Origin: Microbulbifer elongatus
GTDB lineage: Bacteria; Pseudomonadota; Gammaproteobacteria; Pseudomonadales; Cellvibrionaceae
Length of the DNA: 64,000 bases
Assembly: GCF_021165935.1 (NCBI RefSeq)
Contig: NZ_CP088953.1
Location: forward strand, 1,176,001-1,240,000
Direction of reading: 5' to 3'
Part shown: in pieces, positions 26,933 through 36,800 of the stretch
Numbering within the stretch: the first letter of the stretch is position 1
How the letters are laid out: each line of letters opens with the position of its first letter
The notes under the pieces: generated by a model
Databases searched by the model: none
What the model was told of the DNA's origin: nothing
Seen by the model: the letters and a program-made list of their open reading frames with translations, nothing else
Position numbers and translations under genes: made by a program

Positions 26933-27046
26933 GGTTCCGATGCCGGGTATTCCCTTGCGAGACCTTCCGCGAGAGGGACCTCGCGGAAGAGTCCCCAGGG
27001 ATGGGTTTACGGCGTGTCTCGCAAGGGAATACCCGGCAGCGGGGCC
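26933..27046 (-). repeat. Mosaic hairpin element, type A, copy 1 (reverse)
   Basis: A 114-bp element in reverse orientation. Arms 26933-26962 and 27017-27046 pair in 27 of 30 positions, including 22 consecutive. In its own orientation the core begins CACGCCGTAAACCCATCCCT (hairpin 1, CCCA-TCCC-TGGG), identical to the other A copies, but hairpin 2 has a completely different 10-bp stem (CTTCCGCGAG) around GTCCCT. It starts 68 bp after the B element. It abuts the 3' end of coq7. Confidence 0.85.
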
Positions 27047-27055
27047 GCCACTCAC

Positions 27056-27703
27056 TTAAACCCGGTAACTCGCCGAGGTCATCGCTTTTGATACCAAACT
27101 CATAAGCCCTTTAACCGGGTCTGGAAAACGAGCCCCCCCAGCATCCAGTGCAGCGTGCTGATGCTTGGCCTCATCCACCAGCATCTGCTCAACCACCGCG
27201 CGACTTTTCTCGTCCTGCGCGGGCAGTTCCTGCAGGTGGCTTTCCAGATGTTTGCACACCTGCTCTTCAGTAGCGGCAACAAAGCCCAGGCTGACCTTGT
27301 CGCTGACCTTGCCCGCGGCAGCGCCAATCCCAAAGGAAAGTCCGTACCAGAGCGGGTTGAGTACACTGGGGCGGCTGCCGAGTTCGTCCAGGCGCTGTTC
27401 GCACCAGGCCAGGTGGTCGATCTCTTCGTTCGCCGCGTGTTCCATCTCCGCGCGCACCTGCGGTAGCTTCGCGGTGAGCGCCTGGCCCTGATACAGCGCC
27501 TGGGCGCAGACTTCGCCACTGTGGTTTACCCGCATCAACCCCGCTGCGTGGCGGCGCTCGCTGTCGGAGAGCTCTGCTTCATCCACAGACTTCGACGGCG
27601 ACGGGCGCTCGTGACAGGGCGAGCCGGGGCTTAGGGTGCGCAGGGCGCGGTCCGCCTGCAGCAGCAGGCGGTCGAGTCCGGTCAGTTGGCGATGGCTGCT
27701 CAC
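27056..27703 (-). CDS. coq7: Ubiquinone hydroxylase Coq7 (di-iron)
   Basis: A 215-aa membrane-associated di-iron hydroxylase, making demethoxyubiquinone hydroxylated at C6 in ubiquinone synthesis. The start is GTG 27703 with GAGG upstream; the frame extends into purD but only the GTG yields the family N-terminus ([20 protein letters not shown]) and length. Carboxylate/histidine ligands are in [44 protein letters not shown] and [11 protein letters not shown]. It lies 32 bp downstream of purD on the same strand and may be cotranscribed. Confidence 0.94.
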   Translation of the reverse strand: MSSHRQLTGLDRLLLQADRALRTLSPGSPCHERPSPSKSVDEAELSDSERRHAAGLMRVNHSGEVCAQALYQGQALTAKLPQVRAEMEHAANEEIDHLAWCEQRLDELGSRPSVLNPLWYGLSFGIGAAAGKVSDKVSLGFVAATEEQVCKHLESHLQELPAQDEKSRAVVEQMLVDEAKHQHAALDAGGARFPDPVKGLMSLVSKAMTSASYRV

Positions 27704-27735
27704 GGATGTGTTCCTCGAAATGCTCGAAACAATAG

Positions 27736-29031
27736 TTACGCTTTCTCGGCTTCTTCCCGCTCTACCGCGCGATAACCGATGTCCTTGCGGTAGAAGGAAC
27801 CTTCCCAGTAGATCTTGCGCGCGCACTCATAGGCGTTGGCCTGGGCTTCCGCCACGGTGTCACCCAGGGCGGTTGCACACAGAACGCGGCCACCGCTGGT
27901 CACGACACGCTCGCCGTCCAGTGCAGTGCCGGCCTGGAAGACCTTGGCGTTTTCGCTGTCTGCCTTGTCCAGGCCAGAGATGGCGTCGCCCTTGCGGTAG
28001 CTGCCGGGGTAGCCGTGGGCGGCGAGTACCACGCCGAGCGCCGGGCGGGAATCCCATTCGACGGTGACCTGGTCCAGGCGTTTTTCCACTGCGGCCATGC
28101 ACAGCTCAACCAGGTCGGACTTGAGGCGCATCATGATGGGCTGGGTTTCCGGGTCGCCGAAGCGGCAGTTGTATTCGATGACCTTGGGCGCGCCTTCTTC
28201 GTTGATCATCAGGCCGGCGTACAGGAAACCGGTGTAGGGCATGCCCTCGCTGGCCAGTCCTTTGACGGTGGGCTCGATGACTTCTTTCATTACGCGCTCG
28301 TACACGTCCTGGGTCACTACCGGAGCCGGGGAGTAGGCGCCCATGCCGCCGGTGTTGGGGCCGGTGTCGCCGTCGCCGACGCGCTTGTGGTCCTGGCTGG
28401 TGGCCATGGGCAGGATGTTCTCGCCGTCGACCATGACGATGAAGCTGGCTTCTTCGCCGGTGAGGAATTCTTCGATGACAACGCGGCAGCCGGCGTCGCC
28501 GAAGGCGTTGCCGCTCAGCATGTCGCGTACGGCCAGTTCCGCCTGTTCGGTGCTTTCGGCGACGATGACGCCTTTACCGGCGGCGAGGCCGTCGGCTTTG
28601 ACGACGATGGGTGCGCCTTTTTCGCGGATGTATTCAATCGCCGGTTCGACTTCGGTGAAGTTCTGGTAGTCGGCGGTGGGGATGGCGTGGCGCTCGAGAA
28701 AGTCTTTGGTGAAGGCTTTGGAGCCTTCGAGCTGGGCGGCGGCTTTTTCGGGGCCGAAGATGTTGTGACCGCGGCTGTTGAAAAAGTCGACGATGCCGTC
28801 CACCAGTGGGGCTTCGGGGCCGACGATGGTGAGGTCGATGCCTTTTTCTTCGACGAGGTCGGACAGGGCGGAGAAGTTGTCGACGCCGATGTTGACGTTC
28901 TGGAGTTTGGGTTCGCGGGCGGTGCCGGCGTTGCCCGGTGCGACGAAGACGGTGTCTACGGCGGGGTTTTGGGCGGCCTTCCAGGCCAGTGCGTGTTCGC
29001 GGCCACCAGAGCCGATTACCAGGATGTTCAT
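27736..29031 (-). CDS. purD: Phosphoribosylamine-glycine ligase
   Basis: A 431-aa ATP-grasp enzyme (GAR synthetase) joining glycine to phosphoribosylamine in purine synthesis. Signatures: [18 protein letters not shown] at the N-terminus, [73 protein letters not shown] and [12 protein letters not shown]. Length is standard. It is preceded by a type A hairpin element that separates it from purH on the same strand, and it overlaps no neighbour. Confidence 0.97.
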   Translation of the reverse strand: MNILVIGSGGREHALAWKAAQNPAVDTVFVAPGNAGTAREPKLQNVNIGVDNFSALSDLVEEKGIDLTIVGPEAPLVDGIVDFFNSRGHNIFGPEKAAAQLEGSKAFTKDFLERHAIPTADYQNFTEVEPAIEYIREKGAPIVVKADGLAAGKGVIVAESTEQAELAVRDMLSGNAFGDAGCRVVIEEFLTGEEASFIVMVDGENILPMATSQDHKRVGDGDTGPNTGGMGAYSPAPVVTQDVYERVMKEVIEPTVKGLASEGMPYTGFLYAGLMINEEGAPKVIEYNCRFGDPETQPIMMRLKSDLVELCMAAVEKRLDQVTVEWDSRPALGVVLAAHGYPGSYRKGDAISGLDKADSENAKVFQAGTALDGERVVTSGGRVLCATALGDTVAEAQANAYECARKIYWEGSFYRKDIGYRAVEREEAEKA

Positions 29032-29150
29032 TCTTGAGTTTCCCCGTGCCTGTGATTTAGGTGGGCTAGTTTAGCATTGTGCGCTGGGTTGCCGGGTAGG
29101 GACTGGGAGTCGGGAGGTATTTATGCGTGCTTCGTTGCCAGTCCTGTGGC

Positions 29151-29263
29151 GGCTCTGGAGCTGGCGCCCCTTTCCGAGACACGCCGTAAACCCATCCCTG
29201 GGGGCTCGGCTGCGGCCGTCCTGGCCGCAGACGGTCTCGGAAAGGGGCTCCAGCCCCAGAACC
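29151..29263 (+). repeat. Mosaic hairpin element, type A, copy 2
   Basis: A 113-bp element. Arms 29151-29179 and 29235-29263 pair in 26 of 29 positions. The core begins CACGCCGTAAACCCATCCCT (hairpin 1), then hairpin 2 with 8-bp stem CTGCGGCC around GTCCT. Located between the end of purH and the start of purD. A short hairpin (ttcccg/cgggaa) follows at 29266. It has no partner B element, perhaps because purH begins its 3' end 68 bp on. Confidence 0.85.
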
Positions 29264-29330
29264 TTCCCGTATAGCGCGGGAATATTACGTATCTGTTTCG
29301 GTAGACCTAGATAGTCGTCAGAAATCGCGC

Positions 29331-30905
29331 TTAGTGACGGAAGTGACGCATACCGGTAAACACCATCGCCATGCCGTGCTCGTCCGCCGCGGCGATGACT
29401 TCTTCATCGCGCATGGAGCCACCGGGCTGGATCACGGCGCTGATGCCCGCCTTGGCGGCGTTGTCGATGCCGTCGCGGAAGGGGAAGAAGGCGTCGGAGG
29501 CCATGACGGCGCCCTTCACTTCGAGGCCGGCATGTTCGGCCTTGATGGCGGCGATGCGGGCGGAGTTGACGCGGCTCATCTGGCCGGCGCCGACGCCGAT
29601 GGTGCGGCCGTCTTTGGCGTAGATGATGGCGTTGGATTTGACCATTTTGGCGACTTTCCAGGCGAACAGCAGTTCGTCCAGTTGTTCGTCAGAGGGCTGT
29701 ACCTTGGTGACCACTTTGAGGTCTTCCCTGGCGACCATGCCGTTGTCTTTTTCCTGTACTAACAAACCGCCGGTGACGCGCTTGTAGTCGAAGGCGGTGG
29801 GGCGGGTGCTGTCCCATTCGCCGCATTCCAGCAGGCGTACGTTCTTTTTCGCGGACACGGCCTGGGCGGCTTCGGCGCTGACTTTGGGGGCGATGATGAC
29901 TTCGGAGAACTGCTTGTCGACGATCAGCTGGGCGGTTTCGGCGTCCAGTTCGCGGTTGAAGGCGATGATGCCGCCGAAGGCGGATTCCGGGTCGGTGGCG
30001 AAGGCCAGTTCGTAGGCGGTCTTGATGTCGGCGGCTACGGCCACACCGCAGGGGTTGGCGTGTTTGACGATGACGCAGGCGGGTTCGTCGAACAGCTTGA
30101 CGGTTTCCAGGGCGGCGTCGGTGTCGGCGACGTTGTTGAAGGAGAGTTCCTTGCCCTGCAGCTGGCTGGCGGTGGAGACGGAGGCTTCTTCAGCGTCGGC
30201 TTCCACGTAGAAGGCCGCTTTCTGGTGCGGGTTTTCGCCGTAGCGCATGTCCTGGGCTTTTTCGTACTGGACGTTGTAGGTGTTGGGGAACTCGCGGGCC
30301 TCATTGGCGGTGTTACGCGCGCCGAAGTGGTTGGCGATCATGCCGTCGTACTGCGCGGTATGCTCGAACGCCTGCACCATCAGGTCGTAGCGGGTTTCGT
30401 AGCCCAGTTGGCCGTCGCCCGCTTTCATTTCCTCGATCACGGTGTCGTAGCTGTGGGCGTTGACCACGATGGCGACGTCTTTGTGATTCTTGGCGGCGGA
30501 GCGGACCATGGTGGGGCCGCCGATATCGATGTTTTCGATGGCGGTGGGCAGGTCGCAATTGGGATCGGCGACGGTGGCCTTGAACGGGTAGAGGTTGACC
30601 ACGACCATGTCGATGGGCTTGATGCCGTGCTCGTTCATTACCGCATCGTCTTTACCGCGACGGCCAAGAATGCCGCCATGCACTTTCGGGTGCAGGGTTT
30701 TGACGCGGCCGTCCATCATTTCCGGGAAGCCGGTGTAGTCGGAAACTTCTACTACCGGGATACCGGCTTCGCCCAGCTGGCGGTAGGTGCCGCCGGTGGA
30801 GAGGATCTCGACGCCCATGGAAGAGAGCTCGCGGGCAAATTCCACAATGCCGGTTTTGTCAGAAACGCTGATCAGCGCGCGGCGAACGGCCACCTTGTCA
30901 GTCAT
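29331..30905 (-). CDS. purH: Bifunctional AICAR transformylase/IMP cyclohydrolase
   Basis: A 524-aa bifunctional enzyme doing the last two steps of IMP synthesis. The N-terminal cyclohydrolase domain (~1-200) shows [51 protein letters not shown]. The transformylase domain (~200-524) shows [13 protein letters not shown] [30 protein letters not shown] and [18 protein letters not shown], ending in FTGMRHFRH. It begins 50 bp beyond the fis terminator hairpin, so it probably has its own promoter. Confidence 0.97.
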   Translation of the reverse strand: MTDKVAVRRALISVSDKTGIVEFARELSSMGVEILSTGGTYRQLGEAGIPVVEVSDYTGFPEMMDGRVKTLHPKVHGGILGRRGKDDAVMNEHGIKPIDMVVVNLYPFKATVADPNCDLPTAIENIDIGGPTMVRSAAKNHKDVAIVVNAHSYDTVIEEMKAGDGQLGYETRYDLMVQAFEHTAQYDGMIANHFGARNTANEAREFPNTYNVQYEKAQDMRYGENPHQKAAFYVEADAEEASVSTASQLQGKELSFNNVADTDAALETVKLFDEPACVIVKHANPCGVAVAADIKTAYELAFATDPESAFGGIIAFNRELDAETAQLIVDKQFSEVIIAPKVSAEAAQAVSAKKNVRLLECGEWDSTRPTAFDYKRVTGGLLVQEKDNGMVAREDLKVVTKVQPSDEQLDELLFAWKVAKMVKSNAIIYAKDGRTIGVGAGQMSRVNSARIAAIKAEHAGLEVKGAVMASDAFFPFRDGIDNAAKAGISAVIQPGGSMRDEEVIAAADEHGMAMVFTGMRHFRH

Positions 30906-30954
30906 ATCGCATCGTCCGTTTGATTTAGAAAAGAACTGGTAATTCAGAAAATAG

Positions 30955-30987
30955 CGAGGGGGGATGGGTAAAACCCATCCCCCCTCG
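30955..30987 (-). terminator. Terminator of dusB-fis
   Basis: A perfect 15-bp stem (CGAGGGGGGATGGGT and its complement) with an AAA loop, followed on the minus strand by a T-rich run. It lies 50 bp after fis and 50 bp before purH. Confidence 0.85.
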
Positions 30988-31036
30988 TCGAATTTTTACC
31001 GCTCCGGCTTATGGTTGCCGGTAGCGGCGGGTCGCC

Positions 31037-31336
31037 TTACAGCAGACCGTAGCGCTTGAGCTTTTTGCGCAGGGTACCCCGGTTAAGGCCCAGCAACTGC
31101 GCGGCACGGGTCTGGTTGTGGCGGGTGTGCTTCATCACCACTTCCAGCATCGGCGCTTCAATCTCAGACAGCACCATATCGTACACATCGGTCACCATCT
31201 GACCGTCCAGGTGACGGAAGTAGTTTTCCATCGCCTGTTCAACCGCATCGCGCAAGGCCTGCGGTTGTTGTAGTTGATTCTGGCCCCCAGTGGATACCAC
31301 ATCGCTGGTATCCGGAATCAGTGCTTCGTTAGTCAT
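31037..31336 (-). CDS. fis: Nucleoid-associated regulator Fis
   Basis: A 99-aa DNA-binding protein matching Fis. The N-terminal half carries the dimerisation helices ([20 protein letters not shown]), and the C-terminal helix-turn-helix is nearly canonical ([20 protein letters not shown]). Fis bends DNA and tunes growth-phase transcription, including ribosomal operons. It overlaps the upstream dusB by four bases (ATGA), the same dusB-fis operon as in enteric bacteria. Confidence 0.97.
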   Translation of the reverse strand: MTNEALIPDTSDVVSTGGQNQLQQPQALRDAVEQAMENYFRHLDGQMVTDVYDMVLSEIEAPMLEVVMKHTRHNQTRAAQLLGLNRGTLRKKLKRYGLL

Positions 31337-32370
31337 GCCGCTTTTGCCCCTCTAGTTATTCGGCGTTCAAACCACTCACGAACGCTGGCATGTTGTGCTT
31401 CTGCGCAATCTAAATGGTTAAAGGTCTTGCGAAAGTCCTCGCTGTCCGCGAGTGTTTTCAGATACCAGCTCACATGCTTGCGAGCGATACGTACCCCCAT
31501 AACCTCACCGTAAAAACGGTGCAGTTCACTCAGGTGAGTGATTAATATGTCCCTGACTTCTTCCAGTGAGGGTTCCGGTAGCTGCTCCCCTGTTGCCAGG
31601 TAATGGGCAATCTCCCGAAAAATCCATGGACGTCCCTGAGCCGCGCGGCCAATCATGACCGCTGTGGCGCCGGTGTAGTCCAACACCTTGCGGGCCTTCT
31701 CCGCGCCGGTAATGTCGCCGTTGGCAAAGACGGGTATCTTTACCGCAGACGCAATCTCGGCAATGGTATCGAATTCGGCCTGGCCATGGTAGCCACAGGC
31801 GCGGGTGCGTCCGTGAACTGCCAGGGCTGAAATTCCGAGATCCTCGGCCATTCTCGCCACCGTCACACCGTTGCGGGTCTCCGGGCACCAGCCAGTGCGA
31901 ATTTTAAGCGTCACTGGAACCGGGACGGATTCAACCACCGCAGCCAGAATGTCGGCGACCAGTTTTTCGTCGCGCAGCAGGGCAGAACCCGCTGCTTTTT
32001 TGCACACCTTCTTTGCCGGGCAACCCATGTTGATGTCGATAATCTGGGCGCCGCGCTCGACATTTGCCCGCGCAGCTTCCGCCATCATCTCCGGGTCGCC
32101 ACCGGCAATCTGTACCGAAATGGGGCCGGCCTCACCGGCGTGGTCCAGGCGCATTCGCGATTTGCGGCTGTTCCACAGGCTGGTGTCTGAGGTGACCATC
32201 TCGGAAACCACGAGACCGGCGCCGAGTTCTCGGCACAGTTTGCGGAAAGGGCGATCGGTAACGCCGGCCATTGGCGCCAGAATGACGGGCGCCGTTATTG
32301 TGTATGGGCCTATGGCGAAGTTGCTTGGCAATTCCGTGGGCAACTTGCCCTCCCGCAGGTCTGGTCTCAT
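31333..32370 (-). CDS. dusB: tRNA-dihydrouridine synthase B
   Basis: A 345-aa FMN enzyme reducing specific uridines in tRNA to dihydrouridine. Motifs: [36 protein letters not shown], the catalytic-cysteine region [56 protein letters not shown] and [13 protein letters not shown]. About 10-15 residues longer at the N-terminus than many relatives, so the start may be slightly internal. It is coupled to fis by an ATGA overlap. Confidence 0.96.
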   Translation of the reverse strand: MRPDLREGKLPTELPSNFAIGPYTITAPVILAPMAGVTDRPFRKLCRELGAGLVVSEMVTSDTSLWNSRKSRMRLDHAGEAGPISVQIAGGDPEMMAEAARANVERGAQIIDINMGCPAKKVCKKAAGSALLRDEKLVADILAAVVESVPVPVTLKIRTGWCPETRNGVTVARMAEDLGISALAVHGRTRACGYHGQAEFDTIAEIASAVKIPVFANGDITGAEKARKVLDYTGATAVMIGRAAQGRPWIFREIAHYLATGEQLPEPSLEEVRDILITHLSELHRFYGEVMGVRIARKHVSWYLKTLADSEDFRKTFNHLDCAEAQHASVREWFERRITRGAKAA

Positions 32371-32498
32371 TCGGTGTCAAAGAGCGGCCTATGATAGCGG
32401 CTGCCTGCCGACTGGAAAAGCGAAAAAGCGCGCAAATTGTTCGATGGCTGGCCGTTTAGGGCGATCTTTGTGCAAATTTTTGTGGTAATAGGCGCCAG

Positions 32499-32523
32499 CA
32501 TGCCCCATTTGAGGTGGGGCATG
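32499..32523 (-). terminator. Hairpin after the zinc-ribbon/DUF3426 gene
   Basis: catgcccca / tggggcatg, a 9-bp perfect stem with a seven-base loop, 27 bp past the stop of the minus-strand zinc-ribbon gene. It has little T-run, so it may be a terminator aided by other factors or an RNA-stabilising hairpin. Confidence 0.5.
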
Positions 32524-32549
32524 TCAGCAGCGGCCGGTGAGGGAGACGA

Positions 32550-33821
32550 TTACTGTGGGGAAATACGCAGCTCGTAGTTCACGGCTTCCGAACCGGGATC
32601 GACGATGTCGAGGGCGATATGCACCGGGTTGCCGGCAGGCATGAGCTTGCGTCCGGACAGCTCTCCCCGCAGGTAGTCCCGGGGGGTAAAGCGGCGGCTG
32701 GCTACCGGGGCGTTCTTCAGATCGGTAAAGCGCAGTTGCAGTGTCGGGAAGGGCTGGTCGAAGGGGGCCCGGTTCAGCAGGACCGCTTCCACCGCCAGTG
32801 CACCGGCGATTTGGGGGTGGCTGCGCACTACCAGATTGGCGGTATGAATGGCGTTGATGTCCACCTGGGGTGGCAGGCGGCAGCCCACAAGCGGACAGAC
32901 CTGGGCGTAAAGGTTGCGCCAGGGGTCGCGTTTGCTGAGGGTGTCGAACTGGAAATAGGCGAACTGCGCCACCAGTCCCACCAGCAGTATGAGGGCGCCG
33001 ACGGTCCACAGCCACACAGGTACCCGATTGTGGCGCTTGGGCTGCCAGGTCACTTCGATGGGGGCGGGGCCGATGGCGGAGATCAGCTGATCCTTGGGCA
33101 GCAGGGGGGCGGCTTCCAGTTGTCCGGTGTCCAGGTGCCGCTCGTGCATCTCGGCGGGATTGAGCTGGTCGTCCGGGAGGGCGCTGAGGGGCGCTTCCTT
33201 GGCAGGGGGGAAGTCGCGGGTATCGCTTTCCTCGTTGGCGAAGAAGTCGTGCTCTTCAGCGGGGGTGATGCTGTCGCTGTCGTGCTGGTCGGCGAAGAGG
33301 TCCTCTTCCGGCTTCAGGGCTGGCGGGGTGGTTTCGATCCGGCTGGACTCTTCGCGGGCGATTTCTTCCGCCCAGGGGTCTTCGGAAATGACGCCGAGCT
33401 GGTCGATCTCGGCTTCGATGTCCAGCTGCGCACTCTCGGTATCGTCGCTTTCGTCGCCAAGCTCCTGCCACTGCTGTTCACCGAAGGCGTCGTCGATCAG
33501 GGGGCTCTGGCTAGGCTTCTGCTTTTCGGGTGGCGTCTCCCGGGGGGGCTGGGCGGTCTTTTGGGGGGGCGACGGGTCTTCGTCGTCGCCGTCGAGGTCG
33601 ATATCGTCGTGAATGAGGAAGTCGTCGTCTTCGAGCAGTTCCTCGATGGCCTTTTTGGATGCGGGCTGCGGGTCATCTTCGTTAAAGACGATATTTTCGT
33701 CGGCACGGAATACCTGCAGGCAGGAGCCGCAACGGACGGCGCCACGGGCGGCACGCAGCTGTTCTTCGCTGACGTGAAACGAGGTGCTGCAGTGGGGGCA
33801 GCGGGTGACCAGTTGCGACAT
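32550..33821 (-). CDS. Zinc-ribbon and DUF3426 domain membrane protein
   Basis: A 423-aa protein of the family commonly found beside prmA and dusB in gammaproteobacteria. It starts with a zinc ribbon (CPHC at 8-11 and CGSC at 31-34; MJ0042-type). A long acidic, probably disordered linker (~55-260) leads to one transmembrane helix (~268-290, WLWTVGALILLVGLVAQFAY), then the DUF3426 domain (SKRDPWRNLYAQVCPLVGCR to LRISPQ). Function unknown. The topology implies a cytoplasmic zinc ribbon and periplasmic DUF3426. Confidence 0.9.
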   Translation of the reverse strand: MSQLVTRCPHCSTSFHVSEEQLRAARGAVRCGSCLQVFRADENIVFNEDDPQPASKKAIEELLEDDDFLIHDDIDLDGDDEDPSPPQKTAQPPRETPPEKQKPSQSPLIDDAFGEQQWQELGDESDDTESAQLDIEAEIDQLGVISEDPWAEEIAREESSRIETTPPALKPEEDLFADQHDSDSITPAEEHDFFANEESDTRDFPPAKEAPLSALPDDQLNPAEMHERHLDTGQLEAAPLLPKDQLISAIGPAPIEVTWQPKRHNRVPVWLWTVGALILLVGLVAQFAYFQFDTLSKRDPWRNLYAQVCPLVGCRLPPQVDINAIHTANLVVRSHPQIAGALAVEAVLLNRAPFDQPFPTLQLRFTDLKNAPVASRRFTPRDYLRGELSGRKLMPAGNPVHIALDIVDPGSEAVNYELRISPQ

Positions 33822-33937
33822 GGAATTCGACGATTATTGCTTTGGCGGGGAAGTTTATCAGTCGGAGGGCTTGGCGCGTAGTGCTGTGGCTTGGAGCTTC
33901 GTAGCCGGTGCGGGTGCTTCGTAGTTACTTTTGTGGC

Positions 33938-34130
33938 GGAACTGCTAGCGATACTCCCTCGCCGGACACGCTACAAGCACCCGCAAGCGGGCCCGGCCGC
34001 CAATCAAGATTGGCGTCGTTCGGCTGCGCGCGAAGCAGTGCTTCGCAAACGCTTGCCCCACCCATCTGCGCTCGGACACGGCCATCCATGGCCGCGTACG
34101 GTCCGGCGAGGGAGTATCGCTATCAGTCCC
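33938..34130. repeat. Large multi-hairpin element (type C)
   Basis: A 193-bp element. Arms 33938-33967 and 34101-34130 pair in 28 of 30 positions (21 consecutive). The interior contains at least four smaller perfect or near-perfect hairpins: cccgc-aa-gcggg, gccaatc-aa-gattggc, gcgaagca-g-tgcttcgc, and cggcc-ATCCAT-ggccg, the last with a loop like the other family members. Located in the 330-bp gap between the zinc-ribbon gene and prmA. It shares the ~30-nt arm size but not the A or B core. Confidence 0.75.
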
Positions 34131-34151
34131 TGCGCTTCTCGCTGCAGATGG

Positions 34152-35042
34152 TTATCGAACCCGTGTTCCGCTCAATCTGACCCATTCTTCTTTTTCGCCA
34201 TTCTGATCAAAGTCGATCCACTGGCTATAGGCCGCCTTCACCTTCTCTGCCTGACTGCTGAGAATGCCGGACAAACAGATGCGCCCACCGACCTTGGTAC
34301 GCTCGACCAGCTGCGGAGCCAGCTCTACCAGCGGTCCGGCGAGGATATTGGCGAGCATGATGTCGGCACTGGACTCCTCCGGTTTGGGGGCCTTTTCCGG
34401 CAGGTAAACCGGGAAGCGCTCGGGGTCCAGGCCGTTGCGCACGGCGTTGTCGCGGCTGGCGAGTAGGGCCTGGGGATCGATGTCGGTGCCCATGGCGGAG
34501 TCGGCGCCCAGCAACAGAGCGGCGATGCCGAGGATGCCGGAGCCGCAGCCGAAGTCGATGGCGATTTTGCCCTGCACCGGTTCGCCGGCCAGCCATTGCA
34601 GGCACAGGAAGGTGGTGGGGTGGGTGCCAGTGCCGAAGGCGAGGCCGGGGTCGAGCATGATGTTGACGGCTTGCGGCGCCGGCGGTTCGCACCAGCTGGG
34701 ACATATCCACAGGTTGTCGGCGCACTGGATGGGTTTGTAGTGGCTCATCCACTCCCGCTCCCAATCTTTGTCTTCCAGTTGCTCCCAGCGGGCGTTGGGG
34801 AGGAGTTCGCAAAGATAGGAGGCTGCTTTGGCTTCGGTGACGCTGGTGTCGACTTCGGCGTCGAACAGGCCGGTGACGAGGGTTTCGTCCCACAGGGGCG
34901 TTTCGCCGAGTCCGGGTTCGAGGATGGGTTGGTCGGCGTTGTCTTGCAGGGTGACGGAGACTGCGCCGGCGAACAGCAGGGCATTTTCGATCGTCTCGGC
35001 CTGTTCGCGGTTGGTGTTCACTCTTAATTGGAGCCAGGGCAT
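34152..35042 (-). CDS. prmA: Ribosomal protein L11 methyltransferase
   Basis: A 296-aa SAM-dependent enzyme trimethylating ribosomal protein L11. Start ATG 35042 gives the family N-terminus (MPWLQLRVNTNREQAE) and length; the frame stays open upstream only because it runs through the hairpin elements. Motifs: KDWEREWMSHYKPIQ, LDPGLAFGTGTHPTT, the SAM site IAIDFGCGSGILGIAALLLG, ATDIDP-like GTDIDPQALLASRDNAVRNG and the NILAGPLVELAP active-site loop. Flanked on both sides by hairpin elements. Confidence 0.96.
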   Translation of the reverse strand: MPWLQLRVNTNREQAETIENALLFAGAVSVTLQDNADQPILEPGLGETPLWDETLVTGLFDAEVDTSVTEAKAASYLCELLPNARWEQLEDKDWEREWMSHYKPIQCADNLWICPSWCEPPAPQAVNIMLDPGLAFGTGTHPTTFLCLQWLAGEPVQGKIAIDFGCGSGILGIAALLLGADSAMGTDIDPQALLASRDNAVRNGLDPERFPVYLPEKAPKPEESSADIMLANILAGPLVELAPQLVERTKVGGRICLSGILSSQAEKVKAAYSQWIDFDQNGEKEEWVRLSGTRVR

Positions 35043-35091
35043 TGGGTTCGTCCGGGTTTTGTGGTCTTGGGGTGCTCGGATAGTTCGTGGC

Positions 35092-35204
35092 GTCACCCCT
35101 GCCGGTAAGACTTTGCGGGACACGCCGTAAACCCATCCCTGGGGGCTCGGCTGCGGCCATCCGGGCCGCAGACGGTCCCGCAAAGTCTTACCGGCAGGGG
35201 CGAC
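35092..35204 (+). repeat. Mosaic hairpin element, type A, copy 3
   Basis: A 113-bp element. Arms 35092-35120 and 35176-35204 pair in 28 of 29 positions. The core is almost identical to copy 2 (29151-29263): CACGCCGTAAACCCATCCCT, then 8-bp stem CTGCGGCC around ATCCG. The arms are unrelated to those of copy 2 apart from the ends next to the core. It forms a composite with the B element 70 bp downstream, and lies just upstream of prmA. Confidence 0.87.
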
Positions 35205-35274
35205 TCCCATTCGAAATTCGGTGCATTCTACAAGTGAAGCGGGAAGCTTACAGGGTAGGAAGGGGGCGACTGAA

Positions 35275-35386
35275 GGCAAAGTGCCGGGTGGGTGTTTTTG
35301 AAAGCGTCGCAAACAGGGACGTTTGCGACGCAGCGTACAGGGATGTATTCACAGCGGTTTCAAAAACACCCACCCGGTGCTTTGCC
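35275..35386 (-). repeat. Mosaic hairpin element, type B, copy 2 (reverse)
   Basis: A 112-bp element, reverse orientation. Arms 35275-35303 and 35358-35386 pair except for the tandem CA/CA mismatch seen in all B copies (27 of 29). The core matches copy 1 almost base for base (hairpin 2 stem GCGTCGCAAAC, loop GTCCCT). Right of it is a further imperfect hairpin (gcccggtg... to ...caccgggc) before the accC stop. The composite A-70 bp-B here is the mirror image of the B-68 bp-A unit at 26753-27046. Confidence 0.87.
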
Positions 35387-35440
35387 GCCCGGTGCTAGCA
35401 AAAGAAGCACTACCACCGGGCTAATAGAAGGCAGAGAGGC

Positions 35441-36784
35441 TTATTCGAGCCCCAGTTTCTTCTCGAGGTAGTGGATATTCACCCCACCTTTGGCGAATTC
35501 CGCATCGCGGACCAGTTCTTCCTGTAGGGGAATGTTGGTCTTGATGCCGGTGATGATCGTTTCACTCAGCGCCACACGCATCCGCGCCAGGGCGGTTTCG
35601 CGGTCTTCGGCGTGGGTGATGATCTTGGCGATCATGGAATCGTAGTTGGGGGGGACCGAATAGCCGGAGTAGAGGTGTGAGTCCACGCGTACGCCCAGGC
35701 CGCCCGGCGCGTGGAAGTTTTCCACTTTGCCCGGGCTCGGGAAGAAGGTCTTCGGGTCTTCCGCATTGATACGGCACTCGAAAGAGTGGCCGGTGATCTT
35801 GATGTCTTCCTGTTTGAAAGACAGCTTCTCACCCGCACAAACGCGAATCTGCTCCTTGATCAGGTCCACGCCGGTCACCATCTCGGATACCGGGTGCTCC
35901 ACCTGAATACGGGTGTTCATCTCGATGAAGTAGAAACGCTCGTCTTCGTACAGGAACTCAAAAGTGCCCGCACCGCGGTAGCCGATATCGATACACGCCT
36001 GCACACAGGCGTCCTGCACGTCTTTGCGCACCTTGTCCGGGATGCCCGGCGCCGGTGCTTCTTCCAGCACCTTCTGGTGGCGGCGCTGCAGGGAGCAGTC
36101 GCGGTCGCCAAAATTGACCGCGTTGCCCTGGCCGTCGGACATCACCTGGATTTCCACGTGACGCGGGTTCTGCAGGAATTTTTCCATATACACGGTGCTG
36201 TCGCCGAAGGCCGCGCCGGCTTCGGACTTGGTCACCGAGATCGCGTTGATCAGAGCGCCTTCGCTGTGTACTACCCGCATACCGCGACCACCGCCGCCGG
36301 CAGCGGCCTTGATGATCACCGGGAAGCCGATCTTGCGCGCGATTTCCAGGCACTTGTCTCCATCGTCCGGTAGCGGACCATCGGAGCCCGGTACGGTTGG
36401 TACGCCGGCTGCTTTCATGGCTGCAATGGCGGATACCTTGTCGCCCATCAGGCGGATGGTATCGGCGTCCGGGCCAATAAAGGTAAAGCCGCTTTTCTGC
36501 ACCTGCTCGGCGAAGTCGGCATTTTCAGCGAGGAAGCCATAGCCCGGGTGCACCGCGACCGAATCGGTGATTTCCATCGCCGAGATGATCGCAGGAATAT
36601 TCAGGTAGCTTTGCGGCGACGGGTTGGGGCCGATGCATACGGCCTCATCCGCCAGTCGCACGTGCTTCAGGTCGCGGTCGATCTGGGAGTGCACCGCCAC
36701 GGTGGCAATGCCCATTTCTTTACAGGCGCGCAGCACCCGCAGGGCAATCTCGCCGCGGTTGGCAATCAGAATTTTTTCAAACAT
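35441..36784 (-). CDS. accC: Acetyl-CoA carboxylase, biotin carboxylase subunit
   Basis: A 447-aa biotin carboxylase, ATP-dependent carboxylation of biotin on AccB, the first step of fatty-acid synthesis. Start ATG 36784 gives the usual N-terminus ([20 protein letters not shown]). Motifs: [19 protein letters not shown], the ATP-grasp [18 protein letters not shown], the [20 protein letters not shown] strand, [20 protein letters not shown] and [12 protein letters not shown]. It follows accB by 16 bp in the aroQ-accB-accC operon. Confidence 0.97.
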   Translation of the reverse strand: MFEKILIANRGEIALRVLRACKEMGIATVAVHSQIDRDLKHVRLADEAVCIGPNPSPQSYLNIPAIISAMEITDSVAVHPGYGFLAENADFAEQVQKSGFTFIGPDADTIRLMGDKVSAIAAMKAAGVPTVPGSDGPLPDDGDKCLEIARKIGFPVIIKAAAGGGGRGMRVVHSEGALINAISVTKSEAGAAFGDSTVYMEKFLQNPRHVEIQVMSDGQGNAVNFGDRDCSLQRRHQKVLEEAPAPGIPDKVRKDVQDACVQACIDIGYRGAGTFEFLYEDERFYFIEMNTRIQVEHPVSEMVTGVDLIKEQIRVCAGEKLSFKQEDIKITGHSFECRINAEDPKTFFPSPGKVENFHAPGGLGVRVDSHLYSGYSVPPNYDSMIAKIITHAEDRETALARMRVALSETIITGIKTNIPLQEELVRDAEFAKGGVNIHYLEKKLGLE

Positions 36785-36800
36785 GCGTAAACGCCCCCGC

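Noticed and set aside
26753..27046. attC (integron) sites or a CRISPR array
   Set aside because: No integrase, cas genes, R'/R'' core sites or regular spacing with unique spacers; hairpins occur singly or as one inverted pair.
35043..35312. An N-terminal extension of PrmA by 90 residues
   Set aside because: The extension is only the translated hairpin elements; the start at 35042 matches the family.
35304..35340. A PurR-like site suggested by GCAAAC-GTTTGC near the type B element
   Set aside because: It is just the hairpin-2 stem shared by the B elements, including copies next to non-purine genes.
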